Origin: Nematostella vectensis | Taxonomy: Eukaryota; Cnidaria; Anthozoa; Actiniaria; Edwardsiidae | Length of the DNA stretch: 64,000 bases | Direction of reading: 5' to 3' | NCBI RefSeq assembly: GCF_932526225.1 | Contig: NC_064048.1 | Coordinates: 12,905,665 to 12,969,664 of the forward strand | The notes under the pieces: model-generated | Seen by the model: only the letters and a program-made list of their open reading frames with translations | Database searches by the model: none | What the model was told of the DNA's origin: nothing | Part shown: positions 39,591 through 49,880 of the stretch, one piece after another | Numbering within the stretch: position 1 is the stretch's first letter | Layout: each line of letters starts with the position of its first letter | Made by a program: the position numbers and the translations under genes

Positions 39591-39680
39591 TAGGCTATCA
39601 GCGGGAATCGAACCCGGGTCGCTGCGTTAGTAGTCAAGTGCCTGCAACGAAAGACTAACGTGGCATTGCTGAAGGGAATT
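39591..39680 (-). other. tRNA-like segment with Pol III B box (one per monomer)
   Basis: On the - strand this segment carries the 11-base B box GGTTCGATTCC (plus-strand 39604-39614), identical to the eukaryotic consensus GGTTCGANTCC. It sits in a T-arm-like context: a seven-base TTCGATT loop with four G-C or C-G pairs (CGGG with CCCG). Upstream on the - strand is CTACTAA, which resembles a tRNA anticodon loop, but the flanking anticodon and acceptor stems do not pair well. The A-box region (TAGTCTTTCG) keeps only part of the consensus. It is therefore not a functional tRNA gene; a tRNA-derived or SINE-derived relic, or a selected TFIIIC site, fits better. Some copies have CAAACC, TAGAACC or TTGAACC in place of CGAACC. 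Confidence 0.7.
39625..39660. repeat. 7-bp inverted repeat inside the tRNA-like segment
   Basis: CGTTAGT at 39625-39631 is the exact reverse complement of ACTAACG at 39654-39660, with 22 bases between. The pair is kept in most monomers. It would form a hairpin in a transcript of either strand and competes with a tRNA cloverleaf, because it pairs the D-arm side with the anticodon region. Confidence 0.6.
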
Positions 39681-42600
39681 GTAATGAAAATTACTTTTAA
39701 TACTATTGGTATCGTAAACTATCCCAAGCAAAGTCACCATCGGACAGGAGGTTACATTCGGGAAAAGCTTCAGGGTTACATTCGGGAATTTGTTTTACGA
39801 GTGTAACCTCAAAAAGGTTACAATCGATAATTTGTTTTCCGAATGTAAATTCCAAAAAGTAACATTAGGAAAAATAAAACAGTATACTCGGAAAAAAAGG
39901 TATATCAATCTATCGAGCGCTATGCTCTATGTTAGAATCTACTTAATCAAGTTATCCAAGGAATCTAGTTAGTTCTTGTGTGCATAAAATATGTACAGGA
40001 TCCTGAACAAAGCATGAGCACATCAAAGATGCTGAGAGTACATAAAAATGTCCCTATACCTTCTTTTTATGTCATGACACACCAAGAACAGTATAATTTA
40101 GTATCGATATTTAAAAAAAAAATAAAGAAAAAAAATAGGCTATCAGCGGGAATCGAACCCGGGTCGCTGCGTTAGTAGTCAAGTGCCCGCAACGAAAGAC
40201 TAACGTGGCATTGCTGAAGGGAATTGTAATGAAAATTACTTTTAATACTATTGGTATCGTAAACTATCCCAAGCAAAGTCACCATCGGACTGGAGGTTAC
40301 ATTCGGGAAAAGCTTCAGGGTTACATTCGGGAATTTGTTTTACGAGTGTAACCTCCAAAAGGTTACAATCGATAATTTTTTTTTGTAAATTCCAAAAAGT
40401 AACATTAGGAAAAATAAAACAGTATACTCGGAAAAAAAGGTATATCAATCTATCGAGCGCTATGCTCTATGCTAGAATCTACTTAATCAAGTTATCTAAG
40501 GAATCTAGTTAGTTCTTGTGTGCATAAAATATGTACAGGATCCTGAACAAAGCATGAGCACATGAAAGATGCTGAGAGTACATAAAAATGTCCCTATACC
40601 TTCTTTTTATGTCATGACACAACAAGAACAGTATAATTAAGTATCGATATTTAAAAAAAAATAAAGAAAAAAAAATAGGCTATCAGCGGGAATCGAACCC
40701 GGGTCGCTGCGTTAGTAGTCAAGTGCCTGCAACGAAAGACTAACGTGGCATTGCTGAAGGGAATTGTAATGAAAATTACTTTTAATACTATTGGTATCGT
40801 AAACTATCCCAAGCAAAGTCACCATCGGACAGGAGGTTACATTCGGGAAAAGCTTCAGGGTTACATTCGGGAATTTGTTTTACGAGTGTAACCTCAAAAA
40901 GGTTACAATCGATAATTTGTTTTCCGAATGTAAATTCCAAAAAGTAACATTAGGAAAAATAAAACAGTATACTCGGAAAAAAAGGTATATCAATCTATCG
41001 AGCGCTATGCTCTATGTTAGAATCTACTTAATCAAGTTATCCAAGGAATCTAGTTAGTTCTTGTGTGCATAAAATATGTACAGGATCCTGAACAAAGCAT
41101 GAGCACATCAAAGATGCTGAGAGTACATAAAAATGTCCCTATACCTTCTTTTTATGTCATGACACACCAAGAACAGTATAATTAAGTATCGATATTTAAA
41201 AAAAAAAATAAAGAAAAAAAAATAGGCTATCAGCGGGAATCGAACCCGGGTCGCTGCGTTAGTAGTCAAGTGCCCGCAACAAAAGACTAACGTGGCATTG
41301 CTGAAGGGAATTGTAATGAAAATTACTTTTAATACTATTGGTATCGTAAACTATCCCAAGCAAAGTCACCATCGGACTGAAAGTTACATTCGGGAAAAGC
41401 TTCAGGGTTACATTCGGGAATTTGTTTTACGAGTGTAACCTCCAAAAGGTTACAATCGATAATTTTTTTCCGAATGTAAATTCCAAAAAGTAACATTAGG
41501 AAAAATAAAACAGTATACTCGGAAAAAAAAATATATCAATCTATCGAGCGCTATGCTCTATGTTACAATCTACTTAATCAAGTTATCCAAGGAATCTAGT
41601 TAGTTCTTGTGTGCATAAAATATGTACAGGATCCTGAACAAAGCATGAGCACATCAAAGATGCTGAGAGTACATAAAAATGTCCCTATACCTTCTTTTTA
41701 TGTCATGACACACCAAGAACAGTATAATTAAGTATCGATATTTAAAAAAATAAAAAAAATAAAAAAAAATAGGCTATCAGCGGGAATAGAACCCGGGTAG
41801 CTGCGTTAGTAGTCAAGTGCCCTCAACGAAAGACTAACGTGGCATTGCTGAAGGAAATTGTAATGAAAATTACTTTTAATACTATTGGTATCGTAAACTA
41901 TCCCAAGCAAAGTCACCATCGGACTGGAGGTTACATTCGGGAAAAGCTTCAGGGTTACATTCGGGAATTTGTTTTACGAGTGTAACCTCCAAAAGGTTAC
42001 AATCGATAATTTTTTTTTGTAAATTCCAAAAAGTAACATTAGGAAAAATAAAACAGTATACTCGGAAAAACAGGTATATCAATCTATCGAGCGCTATGCT
42101 CTATGTTAGAATATACTTAATCAAGTTATCCAAAGAATCTAGTTAGTTCTTGTGTGCATAAAATATGTACAGGATCCTGAACAAAGCATGAGCACATCAA
42201 AGATGCTGAGAGAACATAAAAATGTCCCTATACCTTCTTTTTATGTCATGACACAACAAGAACAGTATAATTAAGTATCGATATTTAAAAAAAAATAAAG
42301 AAAAAAAATAGGCTATCAGCGGGAATCGAACCCGGGTAGCTGCGTTAGTAGTCAAGTGCCCGCAACGAAAGACTAACGTGGCATTGCTGAAGGGAATTGT
42401 AATGAAAATTACTTTTAATACTATTGGTATCGTAAACTATCCCAAGCAAAGTCACCATCGGACTGAAAGTTACATTCGGGAAAAGCTTCAGGGTTACATT
42501 CGGGAATTTGTTTTACGAGTGTAACCTCCAAAAGGTTACAATCGATAATTTTTTTCCGAATGTAAATTCCAAAAAGTAACATTAGGAAAAATAAAACAGT

Positions 42601-43770
42601 ATACTCGGAAAAAAAGGTATATCAATCTATCGAGCGCTATGCTCTATGTTAGAATCTACTTAATTAAGTTATCCAAGGAATCTAGTTAGTTCTTGTGTGC
42701 ATAAAATATGTACAGGATCCTGAACAAAGCATGAGCACATCAAAGATGCTGAGAGTACATAAAAATGTCCCTATACCTTCTTTTTATGTCATGACACACC
42801 AAAAACAGTATAATTAAGTATCGATATTTAAAAAAAAATAAAGAAAAAAAAATAGGCTATTAGCGGGATTCGAACCCGGGTCGCTGCGTTAGTAGTCAAG
42901 TGCCTGCAACGAAAGACTAACGTGGCATTGCTGAAGGGAATTGTAATGAAAATTACTTTTAATACTATTGGTATCGTAAACTATCCCAAGCAAAGTCACC
43001 ATCGGACAGGAGGTTACATTCGGGAAAAGCTTCAGGGTTACATTCGGGAATTTGTTTTACGAGTGTAACCTCAAAAAGGTTACAATCGATAATTTGTTTT
43101 CCGAATGTTAATTCCAAAAAGTAACATTAGGAAAAATAAAACAGTATACTCGGAAAAAAAGGTATATCAATCTATCGAGCGCTATGCTCTATGTTAGAAT
43201 CTACTTAATCAAGTTATCCAAGGAATCTAGTTAGTTCTTGTGTGCATAAAATATGTACAGGATCCTGAACAAAGCATGAGCACATCAAAGATGCTGAGAG
43301 TACATAAAAATGTCCCTATACCTTCTTTTTATGTCATGACACACCAAGAACAGTATAATTTAGTATCGATATTTAAAAAAAAAATAAAGAAAAAAAAATA
43401 GGCTATCAGCGGGAATCGAACCCGGGTCGCTGCGTTAGTAGTCAAGTGCCCGCAACGAAAGACTAACGTGGCATTGCTGAAGGGAATTGTAATGAAAATT
43501 ACTTTTAATACTATTGGTATCGTAAACTATCCCAAGCAAAGTCACCATCGGACTGGAGGTTACATTCGGGAAAAGCTTCAGGGTTACATTCGGGAATTTG
43601 TTTTACGAGTGTAATATCCAAAAGGTTACAATCGATAATTTTTTTTCCGAATGTAAATTCCAAAAAGTAACATTAGGAAAAATAAAACAGTATACTCGGA
43701 AAAAAAGGTATATCAATCTATCGAGCGCTATGCTCTATGTTACAATCTACTTAATCAAGTTATCCAAGGA

Positions 43771-43778
43771 ATCTAGTT
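43771..43778 (+). repeat. LINE 2 target site duplication, 5' copy
   Basis: ATCTAGTT directly precedes the element and recurs at 46422-46429. Because the tail is made of TCTA repeats, the first four or five bases of the duplication could be tail sequence, so the true length is 4-8 bp. Confidence 0.65.
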
Positions 43779-46207
43779 TGATTCTTGGGGATTTAAATTG
43801 TTGTTTACTTAAGAAGAAAGTCTTTGATAATAAAACAAAAAAGTTAAAATCAATTTATGAAGCATATCAACTATCCCAGTTGATAAACGAGCCTACGCGT
43901 ATAACAATTGATTCTAAAAGCCTAATTGATCACTTTGTCACATCGTCTCCTGACAAAATAAACTCATCAGGCGTAATTCACATTGGTCCGAGTGATCATA
44001 GTTTGATCTATGGAATAAGAAAGATAAACCCTTATAGGTGTGCGCGAGATAAAGCAAAAACCATTGAAATACGTAATTTTAAACATTTCGATCAACAAAA
44101 GTTTGTAAAGGACCTCCTTACTCAGTCGTGGGAACAGATTGTTTTGTGTCATGACACTAATGAGATGTGGGCACATTGGAAAGACCTGTTTCTAAACGTG
44201 TTAGACAGGCATGCCCCTGTACAATCTAAAAGAAAAAAAGGATTTAATGTCCCATGGCTAACCAGAGAGATCAAAGATTTAATTAATAACAGAGATAAGT
44301 TAAAGCGTAAAGCAATGGTGAGTAAATTACGTAATGACTGGGATGATTTTAAGGCATCCCGAAATAAAGTAAACATTGCCTTGCGCCAAGCCAAATCCAA
44401 CTATTATCGTAATAAGATTGCAAATCAAAAGAATAATCCCAAAGAGGCTTGAAAAACGATAAATAGTCTGCTTGGTCGCACCAAAGAAAATACAACTGTA
44501 AATGAACTTAAATTTGACGACCAAAGCCTTTTTTCACAAGAACATATTGCCGAAGCATTTAATGATTATTTTTCTAATGTTGGTCCAAAATTGGCAAGTT
44601 CAATGGCAAACCCTAGTAAATCATTTGAGCATTTTATTAAGCCATGTAGTGCTCAAATGTCACGTTTTAAGTTAGTATCCAATACAAAAGTACTAAAGCT
44701 TTTGGGTTGCCTTTCTAATGCCAAAGCGACTGGTATTGACAAAATCTCTGGAAAAATACTCAAGTGTGCAGCCCATGCCATTTCTCCATCTCTCACTTAC
44801 ATTTTTAACAACTCTATAATTTCCAACTGTTTTCCAGATGAGTGGAAAATGGCTAGGGTTTTGCCCCTCTTTAAAAAAGGCTCTAAGACTATTCCCGACA
44901 ACTATAGACCAATAAGTATATTACCAGTGATTAGCAAACTAATGGAAAAAATAATGTATGAACAGTTATACGATCATTTTACAGCAAACCAAATTTTATC
45001 CGAACAACAATTTGGCTTTCGAAGACTACACTCTACTGTTTCTGCTCTCCTTGATAGCACTAATAGCTGGTATATTAACATGGACAGACAAAAGTTTAAT
45101 TTAGTTGTATTTTTGGATCTAAAAAAGGCATTTGATACCGTTAATCATGACATTTTGCTTCGAAAACTAGAATTGAATGGTATCACTGGAAATGCCCTTT
45201 TATTAATTCAATCTTATTTGTCCAACCGTAAACAGAAATGCCAGCTAAACAGTACAGTGTCCTCTGAAAGTAAGATCACATGTGGCATTCCTCAGGGTTC
45301 AATTCTTGGCCCACTTTTCTTCCTCTTATATATTAATGATCTACCAGAGTGTCTATTGCACACTACTCCTAGATTATTTGCTGACGATACAAACTTGACA
45401 GCGTCTGGTAGTACTGTAGGGAAAGTTGAGTTGGCCATGAATTCGGACCTTGAGCAAGTGAAAGAATGGCTCTTGGCTAATAAATTAAGTCTCAATGTAG
45501 CAAAAACAGAATTCTTATTAATAGGATCCCACCACAAGCTAAGAACCCTTCCTTGCAAACCTTCTATTTCTATTGATAACAAGGAACTAAAACAAGTTCA
45601 GCAAAGTAGGGTTCTTGGTGTGGAAATTGACGAACACCTAAATTGGGATCAGCACATTGATTCTCTTGCTAAAAAAGTCAGTTCTGGTATAGGAGCCATG
45701 AAACGAATTTCTGAATTTGCTAATCAAAATACATTAGTCTCTATTTATAATGCAATCATCCAACCACACCTTAACTACTGTAGCGAGGTGTGGGATACTC
45801 TTGGGCAATGTAACACAATCCGTCTTCAAAAATTGCAAAATAGGGCGGCAAGGGTGATCACAAACAGGTCAAATGACACCCCTGCCACAGAGGCTCTAGC
45901 TGAATTGGGCTGGCAAAATTTAGAGACCCAGCGAGCAAAGACAAAAGCCAAACAAATGTTTAAAGTTTTGCATGATATGGCTCCAAACTGTCTCACGGAC
46001 CTTTTCAGCTTAAAGAAAAATATTACAAATTACAATCTCAGAGGCTCCTCCACCTCGCTACAGCTGCAACTCCCAAAAACTTAATTTATGAAAAAAAGTT
46101 TCAGCTATGATGGAGCTAAATTATGGAATTCCCTCCCAGAGGCTAGTCGAGATTGTACAAGTTTATCATCATTTGTCAGAGAATTAGAGGCTCACACTTT
46201 TATCTAA
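43779..46207 (+). pseudogene. LINE 2 polyprotein remnant (endonuclease C-terminus + RT), two in-frame stops
   Basis: One reading frame runs the whole length. It is broken by TGA at 44450-44452, within a KEA-(stop)-KTINSLLGR context where relatives usually have tryptophan, and by TAA at 46082-46084, before FMKKSFSYDGAKLWNSLP. Both fit single-base nonsense changes; there is no frameshift. Visible motifs are GDLN (43787-43798), SDH (43991-43999), the RT aspartate in FLDLKKAFDTV (45116-45118), FADD (45377-45388) and the C-terminal AKLWNSLPEA region, ending at TAA 46205-46207. At its 5' end the frame is joined in phase to the satellite frame beginning near 43598 (a TTG, not ATG). It is not expected to give a functional protein. 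Confidence 0.88.
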
Positions 46208-46421
46208 ACAAATAATTAGTTTAGCGTATTTATAGTATTATATACCCACATAGATCAAGTTTTTTTTCTTTCGTTATTTATTTAAATACTTTTACTTATA
46301 GTTATATTTCTAATTATTATAGATATATTTATATATATATAATTTTCTTTTCCACACGCCCCTTGTGGAAATCAGCTGTTGTTGACGGGGCAAGCGTGTC
46401 TTAAATAAAGTCTATCTATCT
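46208..46421 (+). other. LINE 2 3' untranslated region with hairpins, AATAAA and TCTA tail
   Basis: The AT-rich first half (about 46208-46350, including an ATATAT run) is followed by a GC-richer block. There CCACA (46352-46356) pairs with TGTGG (46364-46368), and alternatively ACACGC (46354-46359) pairs with GCGTGT (46394-46399). AATAAA is at 46404-46409 and the TCTA repeats begin at 46411. A 3' hairpin plus a microsatellite tail in place of poly(A) is typical of CR1/L2-type elements. Confidence 0.75.
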
Positions 46422-46429
46422 ATCTAGTT
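46422..46429 (+). repeat. LINE 2 target site duplication, 3' copy
   Basis: ATCTAGTT follows the TCTA tail and leads into agttcttgtg, the normal satellite continuation at this point. Its boundary with the tail is ambiguous by several bases. Confidence 0.65.
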
Positions 46430-47687
46430 AGTTCTTGTGTGCATAAAATATGTACAGGATCCTGAACAAAGCATGAGCACATCAAAGATGCTGAGAGTAC
46501 ATAAAAATGTCCCTATACCTTCTTTTTATGTCATGACACACCAAGAACAGTATAATTAAGTATCGATATTTAAAAAAATAAAAAAAAATAAAAAAAAATA
46601 GGCTATCAGCGGGAATAGAACCCGGGTAGCTGCGTTAGTAGTCAAGTGCCCTCAACGAAAGACTAACGTGGCATTGCTGAAGGGAATTGTAATGAAAATT
46701 ACTTTTAATACTATTGGTATCGTAAACTATCCCAAGCAAAGTCACCATCGGACTGGAGGTTACATTCGGGAAAAGCTTCAGGGTTACATTCGGGAATTTG
46801 TTTTACGAGTGTAACCTCCAAAAGGTTACAATCGATAATTTTTTTTTTGTAAATTCCAAAAAGTAACATTAGGAAAAATAAAACAGTATACTCGGAAAAA
46901 CAGGTATATCAATCTATCGAGCGCTATGCTCTATGTTAGAATATACTTAATCAAGTTATCCAAAGAATCTAGTTAGTTCTTGTGTGCATAAAATATGTAC
47001 AGGATCCTGAACAAAGCATGAGCACATCAAAGATGCTGAGAGAACATAAAAATGTCCCTATACCTTCTTTTTATGTCATGACACAACAAGAACAGTATAA
47101 TTAAGTATCGATATTTAAAAAAAAATAAAGAAAAAAAAATAGGCTATCAGCGGGAATCGAACCCGGGTAGCTGCGTTAGTAGTCAAGTGCCCGCAACGAA
47201 AGACTAACGTGGCATTGCTGAAGGGAATTGTAATGAAAATTACTTTTAATACTATTGGTATCGTAAACTATCCCAAGCAAAGTCACCATCGGACTGGAGG
47301 TTACATTCGGGAAAAGCTTCAGGGTTACATTCGGGAATTTGTTTTACGAGTGTAACCTCCAAAAGGTTACAATCGATAATTTGTTTTCCGAATGCAAATT
47401 CCAAGAAGTAACATTAGGAAAAATAAAACAGTATACTCGGAAAAAAAGGTATATCAATCTATCGAGCGCTATGCTCTATGTTAGAATCTACTTAATCAAG
47501 TTATCCAAGGAATCTAGTTAGTTCTTGTGTGCATAAAATATGTACAGGATCCTGAACAAAGCATGAGCACATCAAAGATGCTGAGAGTACATAAAAATTT
47601 CCCTATACCTTCTTTTTATGTCATGACACACCAAGAACAGTATAATTGAGTATCGATATTTAAAAAAAAAAAATAAAGAAAAAAAAA

Positions 47688-48206
47688 TAGGCTATCAGCG
47701 GGAATTGAACCCGGGTCGCTGCGTTAGTAGTCAAGTGCCCGCAACGAAAGACTAACGTGGCATTGCTGAAGGGAATTGTAATGAAAATTACTTTTAATAC
47801 TATTGGTATCGTAAACTATCCCAAGCAAAGTCACCATCGGACTGGAGGTTACATTGGGAAAAGCTTCAGGGTTACATTCGGGAATTTGTTTTACGAGTGT
47901 AACCTCCAAAAGGTTACAATCGATAATTTTATTTTCCGAATGTAAATTCCAAAAAGTAACATTAGGAAAAATAAAACAGTATACTCGGAAAAAAAGGTAT
48001 ATCAATCTATCGAGCGCTCTGCTCTATGTTAGAATATACTTAATCAAGTTATCCAAGGAATCTAGTTAGTTCTTGTGTGCATAAAATATGTACAGGATCC
48101 TGAACAAAGCATGAGCACATCAAAGATGCTGAGAGTACATAAAAATGTCCCTATACCTTCTTTTTATGTCATGACACAACAAGAACAGTATAATTAAGTA
48201 TCGATA

Positions 48207-48239
<33 letters not shown>

Positions 48240-48781
48240 GGCTATCAGCGGGAATCGAACCCGGGTAGCTGCGTTAGTAGTCAAGTGCCCGCAACGAAAG
48301 ACTAACGTGGCATTGCTGAAGGAAATTGTAATGAAAATTACTTTTAATACTATTGGTATCGTAAACTATCCCAAGCAAAGTCACCATCGGACTGTAGGTT
48401 ACATTCGGGAAAAGCTTCAGGGTTACATTCGGGAATTTGTTTTACGAGTGTAACCTCCAAAAGGTTACAATCGATACTTTTTTTTTGTAAATTCCAAAAA
48501 GTAACATTAGGAAAAATAAAACAGTATACTCGGAAAAAAAGGTATATCAATCTATCGAGCGCTATGCTCTATGTTAGAATCTACTTAAACAAGTTATCCA
48601 AGGAATCTAGTTAGTTCTTGTGTGCATAAAATATGTACAGGATCCTGAACAAAGCATGAGCACATCAAAGATGCTGAGAGTACATAAAAATTTCCCTATA
48701 CCTTCTTTTTATGTCATGACACACCAAGAACAGTATAATTAAGTATCGATATTAAAAAAAAAAAAATAAAGAAAAAAAAAA
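47688..48781. repeat. dimer block F1
   Basis: Two-unit block. The first unit has ATTGGGAAAAG (two bases shorter than the usual CATTCGGGAAAAG form), ATTTTATTTTCC, GCGCTCTGCTC and a 29-base A-run. The second has the CTGTAGG and CCGAA-loss marks. The first unit recurs 1094 bases downstream nearly unchanged. Confidence 0.75.
48209..48237 (+). repeat. 29-base uninterrupted A-run
   Basis: The usual A(n)TAAAGA(n) tract has become a pure run of 29 A. A second, 30-base run lies at 49303-49332 in the duplicated monomer. On the - strand it is a long T-run just beyond the B box. Such runs are prone to slippage and to sequencing error. Confidence 0.7.
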
Positions 48782-49297
48782 TAGGCTATCAGCGGGAATT
48801 GAACCCGGGTCGCTGCGTTAGTAGTCAAGTGCCCGCAACGAAAGACTAACGTGGCATTGCTGAAGGGAATTGTAATGAAAATTACTTTTAATACTATTGG
48901 TATCGTAAACTATCCCAAGCAAAGTCACCATCGGACTGGAGGTTACATTGGGAAAAGCTTCAGGGTTACATTCGGGAATTTGTTTTACGAGTGTAACCTC
49001 CAAAAGGTTACAATCGATAATTTTATTTTCCGAATGTAAATTCCAAAAAGTAACATTAGGAAAAATAAAACAGTATACTCGGAAAAAAAGGTATATCAAT
49101 CTATCGAGCGCTCTGCTCTATGTTAGAATATACTTAATCAAGTTATCCAAGGAATCTAGTTAGTTCTTGTGTGCATAAAATATGTACAGGATCCTGAACA
49201 AAGCATGAGCACATCAAAGATGCTAAGAGTACATAAAAATGTCCCTATACCTTCTTTTTATGTCATGACACAACAAGAACAGTATAATTAAGTATCG

Positions 49298-49334
<37 letters not shown>

Positions 49335-49880
49335 GGCTATCAGCGGGAATCGAACCCGGGTAGCTGCGTTAGTAGTCAAGTGCCCGCAACGAAAGACGAA
49401 CGTGGCATTGCTGAAGGAAATTGTAATGAAAATTACTTTTAATACTATTGGTATCGTAAACTATCCCAAGCAAAGTCACCATCGGACTGTAGGTTACATT
49501 CGGGAAAAGCTTCAGGGTTACATTCGGGAATTTGTTTTACGAGTGTAACCTCCAAAAGGTTACAATCGATACTTTTTTTTCCGAATGCAAATTCCAAAAA
49601 GTAACATTAGGAAAAATAAAACAGTATACTCGGAAAAAAAGGTATATCAACCTATCGAGCGCTATGCTCTATGTTAGAATCTACTTAATCAAGTTATCCA
49701 AGGAATGTAGTTAGTTCTTGTGTGCATAAAATATGTAAAGGATCCTGAACAAAGCATGAGCACATCAAAGATGCTGAGAGTACATAAAAATGTCCCTATA
49801 CCTTCTATTTATGTCATGAAACACCAAGAACAGTATAATCAAGTATCGATATTTAAAAAAAGAAAAAAAAGAAAAAAAAA
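48782..49880. repeat. dimer block F2 (copy of F1)
   Basis: The first unit reproduces the first unit of 47688-48781, including TTGAACCC, ATTGGGAAAAG, GCGCTCTGCTC and a 30-base A-run at 49303-49332. The second unit is a type B copy that keeps CCGAA, so the copies have exchanged or diverged there. Confidence 0.7.

Larger units (their letters stand above)
39591..40135. repeat. reference satellite monomer (type A, 545 bp)
   Basis: This clean unit is given as the map for all copies. In + order: tRNA-like segment read on the - strand (39591-39680); GTAAT/ATTAC dyad around 39691-39702; direct and inverted GGTTACATTCGGG-like module (about 39749-39855) containing the HindIII site AAGCTT; a GAGC-GCTAT-GCTC dyad near 39914; BamHI site GGATCC at about 39999-40004; then an AT-rich stretch ending in ATCGATATTTAAA and the A-rich tract before the next TAGGCT at 40136. 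Being type A, it has CCTCAAAAAGG where other variants have CCTCCAAAAGG, which shortens the outer inverted repeat. Confidence 0.9.
31334..43778. repeat. 546-bp satellite array, middle segment (about 23 monomers)
   Basis: The same satellite resumes in phase directly after LINE 1: the 20 bases flanking the element are repeated and the rest of the interrupted monomer follows. About 23 units run to the LINE 2 insertion. The stretch from about 36.3 to 39.0 kb holds noticeably more diverged copies than either neighbour. Several units here (near 37.1, 38.75, 40.4 and 42.0 kb) share loss of the CCGAA bases after the T-run of the inverted-repeat module. No gene is supported. Confidence 0.97.
43779..46421 (+). 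mobile_element. LINE 2: 5'-truncated CR1/L2/Rex1-like non-LTR retrotransposon
   Basis: A 2643-bp insertion in one monomer. It begins inside the endonuclease domain (ILGDLN motif), continues through a complete reverse transcriptase and C-terminal region, and ends with a 3' untranslated region of about 210 bp containing a conserved-looking hairpin, AATAAA and a TCTA-repeat tail. The 5' half of the endonuclease and everything upstream are missing. Protein motifs (LDLKKAFDTVNHD, GIPQGSILGPLFFLLYINDL, FADDTNL) place it in the Jockey superfamily, probably near CR1/L2/Rex1. It is unrelated to LINE 1. Confidence 0.92.

Noticed and set aside
39636-39660. CENP-B box-like sequence on the - strand (CTTTCGTTG followed by a CGGGC- or CAGGC-type end)
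   Set aside because: The two halves resemble the CENP-B box, but the spacing between TTCG and CGGG is 3 instead of the required 7 bases, so the core motif is not met. Many copies also have CAGGC in place of CGGGC.
39591-39680. Functional tRNA gene in each monomer
   Set aside because: Only the T-arm and B box are good. The acceptor 5' strand and anticodon stem do not pair and the A box is degenerate, so a cloverleaf cannot be supported.
46411-46425. Independent TCTA microsatellite
   Set aside because: It is only about four repeats long and lies exactly at the 3' end of LINE 2 after AATAAA, so it is the element's tail.
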